A stretch of 64,000 nucleotides of DNA from Pyrodictium sp. (GCA_013540595.1 JABXKE010000002.1:186050-250049); one strand, 5' to 3'. Positions 26,210 through 34,868 are shown, numbered from the stretch's first letter. The notes: generated by a model from the letters alone, not told the origin. Numbers and translations: made by a program.

Positions 26210-26830
26210 CTACCTAGAGTACACGCCGTACGTATAGCCGTAAGCTACTATGTGGCCTCTGATAGCCCTGACGACTTCCTCGTAGCTTGCGCCTGGTCCC
26301 AGTCCTAGGGTCTCGGTATCAACTGCTAGTACTAGGAAGACATACCTATGCGCTCCATGGCCTCGCGGTGGGCAGGGGCCGCCATAGCCTACGTAGCCAA
26401 AGTAGTTTGTGCCCTGTAAGCCTAGACCAGGAATGCTAGCCTTATACTTCTCAACACCTCTAGGTATAACAGTGACACTTACTGGGATATCATAGAGTAT
26501 CCAGTGGATGAACCACCCCACTGGTGCATCAGGATCATACACTATTAATACGAGGCTCTTAGCCTGCTGGGGTACACCCTCAATGCGGACTTCTGGAGAT
26601 ACATCAGCCCCCTCACAAGTATATTCTCGGGGTATACGCTCACCAACCCCAAAGGCAGGTGTATGTACTTTGAGTTGTTCAGGAACACCTTTTACATAGT
26701 CTGGGAGCGGAGGAGAGGACACTTCTCTGCCGCCCCCTTCTTGTCTGTACAGGAGATAGAATAGGGCAAGAGCCACAACTACGAGTACAACAGTAAAAAG
26801 TATTATCGTTGTGGGTTGCTTAATCTTCAT
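26210..26830 (-). CDS. YbhB/YbcL (PEBP/RKIP-like) family protein, membrane-anchored
   Basis: The 206-residue protein has an N-terminal membrane helix (about 8-28, TIILFTVVLVVVALALFYLLY). A PEBP domain follows: FGVGERIPREYTCEGADVSPEVRI, then LVLIVYDPDAPVGWFIHWILYDIP and YVGYGGPCPPRGHGAHRYVFLVLAVD. The DPDAP, HW and GP-CPP-GxGxHRY motifs of the bacterial/archaeal branch are intact. The family binds anionic ligands; a definite role in archaea is not known. The helix suggests the domain faces outside. GGAG is positioned just upstream of the ATG at 26830. Confidence 0.9.
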   Translation of the reverse strand: MKIKQPTTIILFTVVLVVVALALFYLLYRQEGGGREVSSPPLPDYVKGVPEQLKVHTPAFGVGERIPREYTCEGADVSPEVRIEGVPQQAKSLVLIVYDPDAPVGWFIHWILYDIPVSVTVIPRGVEKYKASIPGLGLQGTNYFGYVGYGGPCPPRGHGAHRYVFLVLAVDTETLGLGPGASYEEVVRAIRGHIVAYGYTYGVYSR

Positions 26831-26945
26831 AGCTTACACTCCTTATCCAGAATACATTGGCTAGTTGGAGGATAGAGATCCTGGAGAAAGAGGGAAAAAT
26901 CCGGTGTTGGGCTGGGAGCTATCATTCTTGTAGTGGACCTAGTGT

Positions 26946-28811
26946 TTAGCTTACTATGTATATGAACTCTTCTAGGCCTAGTCTCTTGAGTGTCTCGGGT
27001 GTTGGCTTGCCGTCCTCCCATCCACGTATCTTGTAGTACTCTGGTAGGTACTTCTCTAGTGCCTCCTTGGCTGTCTTGCCTTTTGCTGGCCCATCTGGCA
27101 GAGGCTCTTCTAGTAGCCTCTTTGGTAGTGTGTCCTTGTACCCTGTTCCTTCGCGTACTGCGAAGAGCCTCTCAGTGTTGTAGATTCTCTCGCCTATTGT
27201 TAGTAGCTCGTCTACTGTTAGGTCTTCCCAGCCCATTGCATACTTTAGTAGGTCTACATACATTTCTGGGGCGTCTGCAAAAGTGTTGAACTTACAGACT
27301 ACTAGACTGTCTATTACCGAGAAGTAGTCTTGCTGGAACTTCACAAGCTTTACCTTCTCAATGTCTACTTGTAGTGGGTCAAACTTATTCGGTACACCAA
27401 GGACATCAAATGAAACAGAGTAAGCCCTTAGATGGCAGCCTCCGCGGTTGCTTGTTGCATAGGATAGTGCCATACTATTGATTGCTCTTGGATCATATGC
27501 AGGTAATTCTAGACCTCTAACATGTACGGCGCAGTCCGGGCAGCCAAACTCCTCGGCAAGCCTAGCAGCACCCTCAGCTACGTAGTAGCCTATTCCGTCG
27601 CGGTGAGCAGCCCTCCATACTAGGTGGATTACTGCGTCCGCATTACCCCATGTAGGTTCAATGTCTTCTAGTAGCGAGAGCAGCTTCTTCGCCTTGTCCT
27701 CGGGGAGTTCGCCCTTCTGAGCCTTCTCATAGAGCTCCATTAGCACAGCGGCAGTATTCCCAAAGCTTATAGTGTCAAGGCCCATGTCATTAAGCAGATA
27801 ATTAATCTTTATTAGTGCCTCCATGCTACCTATCATCGTGTTAGCACCATTAGCCCAGATAGTCTCATACTCTGGGCCCTCGCTTACTGGTGTCCTATAA
27901 GGACCGGACTTTACCTCGGCTACACGGCTACACCTTATTGAGCAACCCCAGCAACCCTTCCTCGCCTTCAAGTACTTCTCTGCGAGGTACTCGCCACTTA
28001 TCTCGTAGGCTTTCTCGAATGTTCCACGCGTCCAGTTCTTTGTTGGGAATGCACCGTGCTCATTGATTATGTTCACGAGCACGGCTGTGCCGTACTTGTG
28101 GAGTGACTGGCTTATTGGGTGCTCTAGAATCTTCTTCGCGTACTCTTTTGCTTTTTCGTTGAACTTCGCCTTGTCGTATAGTTCTATTCTCCTCCTGCCA
28201 TAGACGAATATCGCCTTAACTTTCTTGCTACCCAGTACTGCTCCTAAGCCTGTGCGGCCAGCCGCCCTATACATGTCATTCATTATTGCAGCTATCTTCG
28301 ACAAGTTCTCGCCAGCGGGACCTATTGATAGGACACTGCCCAGGCTACTACTCGTTATTCCAACCTTCTCTCTGATGACTTTCTCTGTGAATATTACACC
28401 CTTACCCCAGAGCTCGCGTGCATCGTGGAACTTTACTTCTCCATCAATAATGCTTATCCATACTGGCTCCTCGCTCACCCCCTCGAGCACTATACCGTCA
28501 TAGCCTGCGAAACGTAGCCACGGGCCAAACTGGCCGCCAGAGTTTGCGTCACCAAGGATCCCTGTTAGAGGACTCTTGCCTACTACGTGGTATCTACCAG
28601 TCTCTATAGCAGCAGTACCAGTTAGAGGTCCTGTGAGTATGTACAGCCTGTTCTCCGGGCCCAGAGGATCGGCACCCGGTGGAATCTCCTTCAATGCAAG
28701 ATAGGCGCCTAGTCCACGGCCACCAAGGAATTTTCTGAGTGTCTTCTCAGGGATTTTTTCAACTCTAGTCTTCTGGTTCCACAAGTTAATCCTTAGAAGG
28801 AGGAAGTCCAC
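26946..28811 (-). CDS. aor: Aldehyde:ferredoxin oxidoreductase (tungsten)
   Basis: The 621-residue protein has the AOR N-terminal domain (RGLGAYLALKEIPPGADPLGPENRLYILTGPLTGT, VVGKSPLTGILGDANSGG). The 4Fe-4S motif C-x2-C-x3-C is in GCWGCSIRCSR near residue 290, and the fourth Cys is in SLVVCKFN near 500. Pterin-binding loops of the NDMGLDT type are present. Family enzymes oxidise aldehydes to carboxylates with ferredoxin as acceptor, using a tungsten bis-pterin. The start is at the ATG at 28811, since MDFLLLRINLWNQ aligns with the family. Confidence 0.95.
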   Translation of the reverse strand: MDFLLLRINLWNQKTRVEKIPEKTLRKFLGGRGLGAYLALKEIPPGADPLGPENRLYILTGPLTGTAAIETGRYHVVGKSPLTGILGDANSGGQFGPWLRFAGYDGIVLEGVSEEPVWISIIDGEVKFHDARELWGKGVIFTEKVIREKVGITSSSLGSVLSIGPAGENLSKIAAIMNDMYRAAGRTGLGAVLGSKKVKAIFVYGRRRIELYDKAKFNEKAKEYAKKILEHPISQSLHKYGTAVLVNIINEHGAFPTKNWTRGTFEKAYEISGEYLAEKYLKARKGCWGCSIRCSRVAEVKSGPYRTPVSEGPEYETIWANGANTMIGSMEALIKINYLLNDMGLDTISFGNTAAVLMELYEKAQKGELPEDKAKKLLSLLEDIEPTWGNADAVIHLVWRAAHRDGIGYYVAEGAARLAEEFGCPDCAVHVRGLELPAYDPRAINSMALSYATSNRGGCHLRAYSVSFDVLGVPNKFDPLQVDIEKVKLVKFQQDYFSVIDSLVVCKFNTFADAPEMYVDLLKYAMGWEDLTVDELLTIGERIYNTERLFAVREGTGYKDTLPKRLLEEPLPDGPAKGKTAKEALEKYLPEYYKIRGWEDGKPTPETLKRLGLEEFIYIVS

Positions 28812-29019
28812 CTTTTTACACCACGGTACTAATATATGATAGCCGAGATATAACTCTACCCTCTAATGAATTGATAGAGAACACTTATCAGACAATAGCA
28901 ACTGCTAGTATGTAGTGTTATAGGCGTGTAGCAGTGCAACCGGGTGTGCGTGCTCTCATCCCTTGCTACACGTTACCTAAAATAGAGCCAACCCACAAGT
29001 TAGTGGTTACTGGAATGGG

Positions 29020-29089
29020 ATGATGCAGATTGGCCTTTGAGGACTCCCCGGGCTGACTGGGAGGGGATGAGCGAAGAACCCCTTGCTGA
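29020..29089 (+). ncRNA. Possible C/D-box-like RNA (weak)
   Basis: In the 292-base gap upstream of aor a GC-rich patch contains ATGATGC (29020-29026), CTGA (29053-29056), ATGAGCG (29067-29073) and CTGA (29086-29089). The spacing of the last pair, 12 bases, is right for an archaeal C/D guide, but the first C box is 26 bases from its D' box and both C boxes deviate from RTGATGA. AGGGG/CCCCT (29062-29066/29079-29083) can pair. The rest of the gap shows nothing else. Confidence 0.2.
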
Positions 29090-29103
29090 CTCTCTACAGC
29101 CAC

Positions 29104-29931
29104 CTATTTCTCGCCTAGCCTCTCGTAGAGTTTACGTACAGCAGTAACTAAGTCTTCAATAGTGATCCCATACATGTCGAGTCTACTCTCAATACCTATT
29201 TCAATGTTGTAGAGTACAAGCTCGTTGAATGGCGTGCCCTTGACTGAGCTAAACACACTATATATCTCGCTCGGCGGTGCAGAGTAGAATACACCAGTCA
29301 AGCTGTAGTCAGCTATATACCCATCTATTACCTCGAAGCTGAGCCTAATCCAGTAGCTACCATTCCTTCTTACGTATTCTTCGCCAGAGCCAGGCCTATA
29401 CCTGTATAGCCTCCAGCTATCTGACCTAAAGAGTCTTGCTAACTCATTAATGTTCATCCGTGGAGGCCTTATCCTACCGTGCACAGTGCCGCCGAGGACT
29501 TCCTCGAAACAGTGTACAGCGTCTTCTTGTGGTATGGGAGAGAATCCTTCAAGGAATCCCACATCCTGGAAGTGCGTGAACCCAACAACGCCTCTTAAGC
29601 ATGCCCTAGCACCGAGAGCCAATGATGCAAGCTGCCTTAAGTCACTTTTTCCAGGCAAAGCTGCAGCAATATAGGTCCAGTCTTCTCCTACTACTGCTTT
29701 TTCTCCACCAGTAATCCTCCTATGCGCAAGGACACTTTCCTCATCGCCACTATACGCTTCATACATACCATACACAACTGCTCTTTGAGGTATGGAGGTC
29801 ACCGCGATGTAGTGCCTTTTGTCCCTCATAGCATACTCGGCAGCTAGCTCGCCAAGAGCTAAGACAGAAGCCATGTCTCGCAGAGAACTCGACAGTAATA
29901 AGATGAACTTGTTGTTTGACCCTTCTCTCAA
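29104..29931 (-). CDS. Lipoate/biotin-protein ligase-like protein
   Basis: The 275-residue protein resembles lipoate-protein ligase A. VLAHRRITGGEKAVVGEDWTYIAA aligns with the RRxSGGGAVYHDxGNLNYS region. The C-terminal stretch EVIDGYIADYSLTGVFYSAPPSEIYSVFSSVKGTPFNE resembles the small C-terminal LplA domain. The canonical triple Gly is GGE here, so catalytic competence is uncertain. A role in attaching lipoyl or octanoyl groups, or in octanoyl transfer, would fit the dihydrolipoyl dehydrogenase gene 8 kb away, but the two are not in one operon. Starts at a TTG (29931). Uncertain between active ligase and diverged relative. Confidence 0.55.
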   Translation of the reverse strand: MREGSNNKFILLLSSSLRDMASVLALGELAAEYAMRDKRHYIAVTSIPQRAVVYGMYEAYSGDEESVLAHRRITGGEKAVVGEDWTYIAAALPGKSDLRQLASLALGARACLRGVVGFTHFQDVGFLEGFSPIPQEDAVHCFEEVLGGTVHGRIRPPRMNINELARLFRSDSWRLYRYRPGSGEEYVRRNGSYWIRLSFEVIDGYIADYSLTGVFYSAPPSEIYSVFSSVKGTPFNELVLYNIEIGIESRLDMYGITIEDLVTAVRKLYERLGEK

Positions 29932-30065
29932 GGCTCTATCCGCACCTCTAGCCAGGCCTAGGTAGGCGAGCTACCCATAATACTCTCTGCTCTCCTACCG
30001 AAAACTATACAGTTGGGAAAGATGCGATTCTCTAGCTCTTCAGTAGTGATAGCCTGGGTTTATAG

Positions 30066-30515
30066 GTGTTAAATGCTAGAAGATTATATGAGAGAGGGCG
30101 AGCTAGCGTGGAGAGAAGAGAAGAGGAGAAGAGAAAGCCTATGCCTCTCTTTGCTACTGGAGAGATTGTAGGCGATTATGAGCCTCTCTACCGTTACTGG
30201 AGAGAGGCTGGCGATAAAGCTGAAGAAGCCGTGCTCAGCAATAGGGATTTCGAGGAGTTGCAGAGGCTTGTAGTCCGAGAAGGTGTTGAGAGGCTTGATG
30301 AGCTCCTTAGGAGGCTTACTGAGTGGTTTAAGGAGAGAGTAGACATTGATGCTGCACAGCGTGCTGTCTCAGACTACTACGGCTCAAGAGTTGACGGCGA
30401 GATAGCCCGTGAGACTATTGCGCGCATACTCGCTGGCTGGCTCGTTGAAGCTGGTACTGAGTGGAATATCCTACGGCTAAGACGGGCATGGAGAGAAGAG
30501 AGGGATGAGAAGTAG
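30066..30515 (+). CDS. Hypothetical protein, helical
   Basis: The 149-residue protein is strongly charged and helical, rich in Arg/Glu. It has a Trp-containing central part (DYEPLYRYWREAGDKAEEAV) and an apparent second half AQRAVSDYYGSRVDGEIARETIARILAGWL. No signal, membrane helix or cofactor motif is seen. Start is GTG at 30066; ATG codons nearby are out of frame. It stands alone between the divergent lipoate-ligase-like gene and a MATE gene. I do not recognise the family. Confidence 0.55.
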   Translation: MLNARRLYERGRASVERREEEKRKPMPLFATGEIVGDYEPLYRYWREAGDKAEEAVLSNRDFEELQRLVVREGVERLDELLRRLTEWFKERVDIDAAQRAVSDYYGSRVDGEIARETIARILAGWLVEAGTEWNILRLRRAWREERDEK

Positions 30516-30745
30516 GAAGAGAAGCCAGTGATGTATCTACTCTTGTTTGGCTACCGCCAAGCCCCCTAGCCGGGGCAATGAAGACTCCTGGCCTTACTGA
30601 GGGCTTCATTTAACTAAGGGGGAGTCTGTTTAACTGGTAGGCTTAGAGTAGTATCTTACTTTCCGCCTTCTTAGCTGGATGATACTCTTTTAATGGTTTC
30701 TAGGTGTTCTCGTTGTAGCGAAGGCTTCTACTGAGGGCTACACTG
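30516..30745. other. Intergenic region upstream of the MATE gene
   Basis: No supported gene in 230 bases. Around 30575-30625 a GC-rich patch contains ATGAAGA and CTGA 12 bases apart, a weak half of a C/D-box RNA pattern without a second C' box. I do not call an RNA here. Confidence 0.4.
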
Positions 30746-32098
30746 ATGGACCTCCCTAGAGGTAAAGGGGTACCAGTGTGGCTTAGAGACATACTATACG
30801 TGCTTAGGGATGCTGCTCCTCTAATGATAGCTGAGATACTGCCTAGTGTTGCTAGTATTGTAGACATATTCTTTGTCTCGTTTCTTGGTGACCAGGCTGT
30901 AGCTGCTGTTGGTGTTGGAGGGCAAGTCTCATGGCTTCTTGGCGTCTTGCTCGTAGTATTCTATGTTGGTGCCCTCGTAACTGTTAGCCAGGCTCTTGGT
31001 GCTGGTCAGAAGGATAAAGCAAAGCACATAGCGTCGGAGACCTTGTCTGCAACACTGCTATTCGCTATTGGCCTCGCAGTAGTAGGAGTCTATGCTGCCT
31101 ACCCAATATCACTCTACCTCGCTCACGACCAGTCTGTGGCACTCCTAGCAAAAGACTACTTGTATGCGCGGTTTGCCGGCCTCCCAGGGCTTGCAGCACT
31201 ATTCGTATTAGACGCCGTGTATAGGGCAGCAGGCGCTAACAAGGACATACTGGCAAGCAGTCTTGTAGCCTCAGCAACTAACGCTGTTCTAGACCCCATA
31301 CTCATATACGTCCTAGGCATGGGGGTTACTGGCGCGGGCTACGCGACAGCCATAGCGAATTATACTGGTGCACTCTACCTCCTGGCATTCATGAAGAAGT
31401 CTACTGGCCTAAAAGCAGAGCTTGTAAAGCCGTCTTCAAATGCGTTTCTTGCCATACGCGTGGGCGTGCCTACTGGGCTTGAGAGGCTCTTCTTTTCGTT
31501 AGGCCACACACTCTACATGGAGGCTGTTGCTAGGTGCGGCACAGATGCCTTGGCGGCACACACTATAGGGATAAGGGTTGAGAGTCTAGCATTCATGCCT
31601 GCTTTCGCTTTGTCAACATACGCCTCTAGCATTGTCGGAAACCATGTTGGTGCTGGCAGACTAGGAGAAGCAAAGAAGGCTGGGTGGCAGGCTGCGAAGG
31701 CTGCTGCAGCCTTTATGGCGCTCATGATGACCATACTCATACTCGTAGCGCCCTTTGCTGGTAGAGCACTAGCCTCGTCTACTGAGGTAGCACAACTAGC
31801 CGCTATATACCTCTGGTTAGCCGCTATAACTGAGCCACCACTAGGCGTACTCATGGTGATCTCGGGCGCTATAAGGGGTGCAGGAAACACTACTATACCA
31901 ACACTACTCAACCTTGCAGGCCTCTACTTGTTCCGTGTGCTCCCAGCACAGTTCATAGTTGGCCGTACATCCATAGAACTCGTGTCATGCCCTGTTCTCG
32001 CATGGATAATAATGGATATAGACGTAGCGCTTAGAGGGGCAGTGTTCGCAATAGTCTACGCCAAATACTTTATGAGGCTAGTCAAACGGCTAGTATGA
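30746..32098 (+). CDS. MATE-family multidrug/toxin extrusion protein
   Basis: The 450-residue protein has about 12 membrane helices in two equal halves. The first half opens with LRDAAPLMIAEILPSVASIVDIFFVSFLGDQAVAAVGVGGQV, the conserved MATE N-terminus; the second has FLAIRVGVPTGLERLFFSLGHTLYM and GAIRGAGNTTIPTL. The family exports cationic compounds with sodium or proton antiport. Its stop overlaps the start of the next gene by four bases (ATGA), so the pair is cotranslated, and that gene may be its regulator. Start ATG at 30746. Confidence 0.9.
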   Translation: MDLPRGKGVPVWLRDILYVLRDAAPLMIAEILPSVASIVDIFFVSFLGDQAVAAVGVGGQVSWLLGVLLVVFYVGALVTVSQALGAGQKDKAKHIASETLSATLLFAIGLAVVGVYAAYPISLYLAHDQSVALLAKDYLYARFAGLPGLAALFVLDAVYRAAGANKDILASSLVASATNAVLDPILIYVLGMGVTGAGYATAIANYTGALYLLAFMKKSTGLKAELVKPSSNAFLAIRVGVPTGLERLFFSLGHTLYMEAVARCGTDALAAHTIGIRVESLAFMPAFALSTYASSIVGNHVGAGRLGEAKKAGWQAAKAAAAFMALMMTILILVAPFAGRALASSTEVAQLAAIYLWLAAITEPPLGVLMVISGAIRGAGNTTIPTLLNLAGLYLFRVLPAQFIVGRTSIELVSCPVLAWIIMDIDVALRGAVFAIVYAKYFMRLVKRLV

Positions 32099-32604
32099 CC
32101 ACATGCTGGATGAGTGGACGTAGACGTAGTGTGATGCTTGACGAGGAGCATGCTGAGCTTCTTAGAGCCCTAGCAGAGCGTTATGGTGTACCAATGTCTT
32201 CCTATCTTAGAGGCTTACTTGAAGCTGCGTGGGAAGCTGAGAGCCGGGGCTTGAATGCTGCCATGGTTCTAAGGAGGGGGCTTGCATACGAGCTCTTTAC
32301 TAGGCTCGGTGTTGCGCCATTGCCTCTGGGCTTGTTGTCGTGTAGTAGACCCGAGGACGCGTTAAGGGAGGGGGAGAGGTTAGGGGCGAGTGTGGCGGGT
32401 CTGCTGGGAGAGGAGCTTGGCAACCTTATTGCCAATCTAGCAGAGCGCTTAGGGGTTGGCATAGCTGAGTATCAGAGGCTTATACTCATACCGCCTTCCT
32501 CCCATGAGAAGAGGGTTGTTGCAATGTTTCTCCTCGGCCTAGCCAAAGGCGGGGGCTTGAATGTAGAGGAGAAGGAGGGTGGTGTAGTGATGATATCTTG
32601 GTAG
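32095..32604 (+). CDS. RHH-like N-terminal domain protein, unknown C-terminus
   Basis: The 169-residue protein overlaps the end of the MATE gene by four bases. Residues about 9-50 (RRRSVMLDEEHAELLRALAERYGVPMSSYLRGLLEAAWEAESRG) have the strand-helix-helix arrangement of a ribbon-helix-helix DNA-binding domain. The remaining part is Leu/Gly-rich and partly helical, with no recognised motif. An ATG at 32110 could be the true start. Its position suggests local regulation of the transporter gene, but the sequence does not show this. Confidence 0.6.
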   Translation: MTTCWMSGRRRSVMLDEEHAELLRALAERYGVPMSSYLRGLLEAAWEAESRGLNAAMVLRRGLAYELFTRLGVAPLPLGLLSCSRPEDALREGERLGASVAGLLGEELGNLIANLAERLGVGIAEYQRLILIPPSSHEKRVVAMFLLGLAKGGGLNVEEKEGGVVMISW

Positions 32605-32631
32605 ATACGTGTAAGGCCTAGGACGTAGTGT

Positions 32632-33369
32632 CTAGAAGCCAAAACGCATCAAGTACTCTTGTACACGTATAGATACAACGTTTAGGGATAAAGTCGTAGT
32701 CCTTGGCGCATAGTGTATAGGTGATGGACGAGCAGCTAGCGGTAGATCTTGGGGCTCCTCAACGGAGACTCTTGCAGTAAAACTACTTGAGAGCCTCATA
32801 GTTATCTTTGGCCCATACACTCTCCCCTCGCCCGTGTAGTATATGGGTGCATTTCTTGCAGAATAGACTATGCGTGATACTGCTAGCGAGTCAGAGGTCT
32901 CATTTCTTATTACAGCTTCTACAAGCATAAACCTCCATGGAGGCTTTTGTCCGGGAAGAGAGTCGTCCCTAACAGCTTCCAGGTATCTAACGAGTACACC
33001 ATGACTGGGAGAGCCGTAGAGAGCATACTTGGCTTTACCACAGGCAAAGAAGTCCATGGGTCTTGACGCCTCACCTGACACTATAACGACGTCATAACCT
33101 ACGCCTAGCCTTAGCCTAATAGATGATTCTGGCCCAACTACAACTGGGCTAGGAAGCTTTATCATAACATAGCTTGTTAGCCTCTCTGGCGCGTATATGG
33201 GTTGAGCAGGGTAAACACCCACATTACAACTAGACATGACTAGTTCTACGGCTCTACCAGAAGCTGTGTACCGCTCGTAGGTGCATACCCCATCGTCTTT
33301 ACTGACAACTATTTGCGTATCACAGACACTTAGACTATTACTACCTTTGTGAATACCAAAAATCCTCAA
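32632..33369 (-). CDS. DUF432 family protein
   Basis: The 245-residue protein is beta-rich. It contains the DUF432-type features PAQPIYAPERLTSYVMIKLPSPVVV and FFACGKAKYALYGSPSHGVLVRYLEA, which I recognise as the conserved KYALYG-P-x-G-x-x-RY core. The family is limited mainly to archaea and has no assigned function. Some neighbours elsewhere encode mechanosensitive-channel-like proteins; none is here. No signal or membrane segments. It is convergent with the MATE/RHH pair. Confidence 0.65.
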   Translation of the reverse strand: MRIFGIHKGSNSLSVCDTQIVVSKDDGVCTYERYTASGRAVELVMSSCNVGVYPAQPIYAPERLTSYVMIKLPSPVVVGPESSIRLRLGVGYDVVIVSGEASRPMDFFACGKAKYALYGSPSHGVLVRYLEAVRDDSLPGQKPPWRFMLVEAVIRNETSDSLAVSRIVYSARNAPIYYTGEGRVYGPKITMRLSSSFTARVSVEEPQDLPLAARPSPIHYAPRTTTLSLNVVSIRVQEYLMRFGF

Positions 33370-33515
33370 CTACCCCCTAACCCCACCAAGACTACTAACC
33401 CAGGAACCCCAATGACTTTTCCCTGTTACTCTCCTAGCCAAAGCAAAGAACAGAAACTGTCACCTTAATTCTAGGCTTACAGAAGGGATAGATAGCATCG
33501 AGTCCAAGGAAAACC

Positions 33516-33623
33516 ATGACAAAGTCTGTGGATAATTTTGATGAGAGAAATAGTGTTGTAGTTATAGGGGATGAATCCGGCCTATACTACGGCTTAACAG
33601 TTCTGCTTAAGGCTCTACGATGA
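33516..33623 (+). CDS. Short 35-codon ORF, possible relic
   Basis: A small ORF in the 245-base gap reads MTKSVDNFDERNSVVVIGDESGLYYGLTVLLKALR. The stretch SVVVIGDESGLYYGLTVLLKAL has the strand-turn-helix look of a nucleotide-binding protein N-terminus, cut short by a stop. It overlaps the end of the opposite Lrp-type gene by nine bases. Nothing else in frame follows, so it is either a tiny gene or a pseudogene remnant. Confidence 0.2.
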   Translation: MTKSVDNFDERNSVVVIGDESGLYYGLTVLLKALR

Positions 33624-33872
33624 TGTTGATATTAGCGTTAATGTCCTGAGAATCCCTGGAAGAGTACGTAGTGATGTTACGAACTTGTCGAGCTTACGTG
33701 GATTATCAGTAACAGCCTTTACAGCTATATCGTATTCACCATAGACGACATATGCTTCTGCCTCTACACCTATCTCTGAGGCTAGTTCACGGATACGCTC
33801 TACAAGCTCATGTTCACGCCCGATTTCCGTTATTACAAGTATAAATGCAACAATGCTCTGTTGTTCACTCAT
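33615..33872 (-). CDS. Stand-alone Lrp/AsnC ligand-binding (RAM) domain protein
   Basis: The 85-residue protein matches the regulation-of-amino-acid-metabolism domain of Lrp-type regulators: AFILVITEIGREHELVERIREL, then AYVVYGEYDIAVKAVTDNPRKLDKFVTS and LPGILRTLTLIS. It lacks the DNA-binding HTH. Such single-domain proteins assemble into ring-like oligomers and can bind amino acids or modulate full-length Lrp partners. The ATG start is preceded by an AT-rich stretch. No HTH partner is adjacent; the tandem HTH protein at 34557 is the closest DNA-binding gene. Confidence 0.85.
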   Translation of the reverse strand: MSEQQSIVAFILVITEIGREHELVERIRELASEIGVEAEAYVVYGEYDIAVKAVTDNPRKLDKFVTSLRTLPGILRTLTLISTSS

Positions 33873-34100
33873 ACTCCACCACCATAGTATCTACAATTTT
33901 TACCGGTAGAAGCTATAAGGTCATAGAGGGGGATAAAGTAACCACCGCTTACACAAGATAAACAGTGTAGAATTCCATGTAAAAAGCTGTTGGCTAGTAT
34001 CAGACTCCTGAGCCGCGGCACTTCATCACATGGCGGGTCAGCATATAGCCCGTACATCACACCAAGTGTTTAGACACTCTTCCCAAGTTATAAAATACTC

Positions 34101-34361
34101 TTAGCTACAATTAAAGACGAAGAACGCAATACCTGGTTGACCTACCATACTACTATAGTCCTTTAGAGCAAAGGGTGTAGTAATTACTACAGTTATGTGG
34201 TTATCGTTCGTGTGTGGTTCAGAAAGCATAGAAGGATTTACTCTCGCACGCGTAGGTATGCATGCTAGTAGCTTTGTTATCTTGGCTAGTTCAGAGCACA
34301 CATTAACAATACATTCTTCATCCATATCTGGGTCTATTATGGCTACTGCAGTTTGTTTCAT
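34101..34361 (-). CDS. Small hypothetical protein
   Basis: The 86-residue frame reads MKQTAVAIIDPDMDEECIVNVCSELAKITKLLACIP and continues with alternating strand-like segments (NHITVVITTPFAL, GIAFFVFN). A strand-helix-strand start reminiscent of a ferredoxin-like fold is possible. It could be a diverged relative of the neighbouring RAM-domain protein, but motif agreement is too weak to claim. The opposite-strand frame in the same place has a less protein-like composition. Confidence 0.4.
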   Translation of the reverse strand: MKQTAVAIIDPDMDEECIVNVCSELAKITKLLACIPTRARVNPSMLSEPHTNDNHITVVITTPFALKDYSSMVGQPGIAFFVFNCS

Positions 34362-34556
34362 AGCTGCACTGTACCCTTCTCTTGCTCTTGTGTGGCCTAT
34401 TTTAGCCTAACTCTGCTCTTGTAGGAAATAAAAGTTATTATATTTCATGTCATACACAAAAACAAGGCGTGTGAGGAATTAATTTTAGCCTCTTACTGGG
34501 CTTGCACTAGAACCAGCTACCTTACTTGATAAGGCTTCATGGTAGGTGAACTGAGC

Positions 34557-34868
34557 GTGCCTACGCTGGAGGAGTGTATGAAGATTGTTGAGAAACTGTA
34601 CAAGGATGGTGTGCCTGTCCGCGAGATAGCTAAGCACTGTAGTAATAGTATGAGTACTGTGTATAAGGCTCTTGAACGCCTTGAAGAGATGGGGCGTATA
34701 CAACGGCGTAAGGGCCGCTATAAGAGGCATCGTAGACTTACTAGGGACGAGCTTGAAGAGATCAAGAAGCTTTACGAGGAAGGAAGGACCATATACGAGA
34801 TAGCTAAGATGCTTAATAGGCCAGAATCAACCATATACTACGCCTTGAAGAGGCTAGGGCTGAAATAA
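34557..34868 (+). CDS. Tandem helix-turn-helix protein
   Basis: I prefer the GTG at 34557, seven bases after GGTGA, giving about 103 residues; an ATG lies six codons upstream. The protein holds two HTH units of the resolvase/homeodomain-like type. The first is IVEKLYKDGVPVREIAKHCSNSMSTVYKALERLEEMG and the second EIKKLYEEGRTIYEIAKMLNRPESTIYYALKRLG, with a basic linker IQRRKGRYKRHRR. The two repeats share K/E-x-x-E-G-x-x-x-x-E-I-A-K and S-T-[VI]-Y-x-A-L-x-R-L, which suggests internal duplication. It could bind a double-length site as a monomer. No recombinase domain is present. Confidence 0.8.
   Translation: MPTLEECMKIVEKLYKDGVPVREIAKHCSNSMSTVYKALERLEEMGRIQRRKGRYKRHRRLTRDELEEIKKLYEEGRTIYEIAKMLNRPESTIYYALKRLGLK

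Noticed and set aside
26093-26308. 71-codon plus-strand ORF right after the helical hypothetical gene
   Set aside because: Half of it is antisense to the PEBP-like gene and its sequence is not protein-like; likely chance.
30575-30740. C/D-box-like pieces (ATGAAGA ... CTGA, GATGATA ... CTGA)
   Set aside because: Only half patterns; no matching C'/D' boxes at proper spacing.
33869-34060. 63-codon minus-strand ORF upstream of the RAM-domain gene
   Set aside because: Cys/Gly-rich random-looking sequence overlapping the RAM-domain start and no ribosome-binding site.
34195-34410. 71-codon plus-strand ORF
   Set aside because: Antisense to the small hypothetical ORF at 34101-34361; no initiation signal and poor composition.
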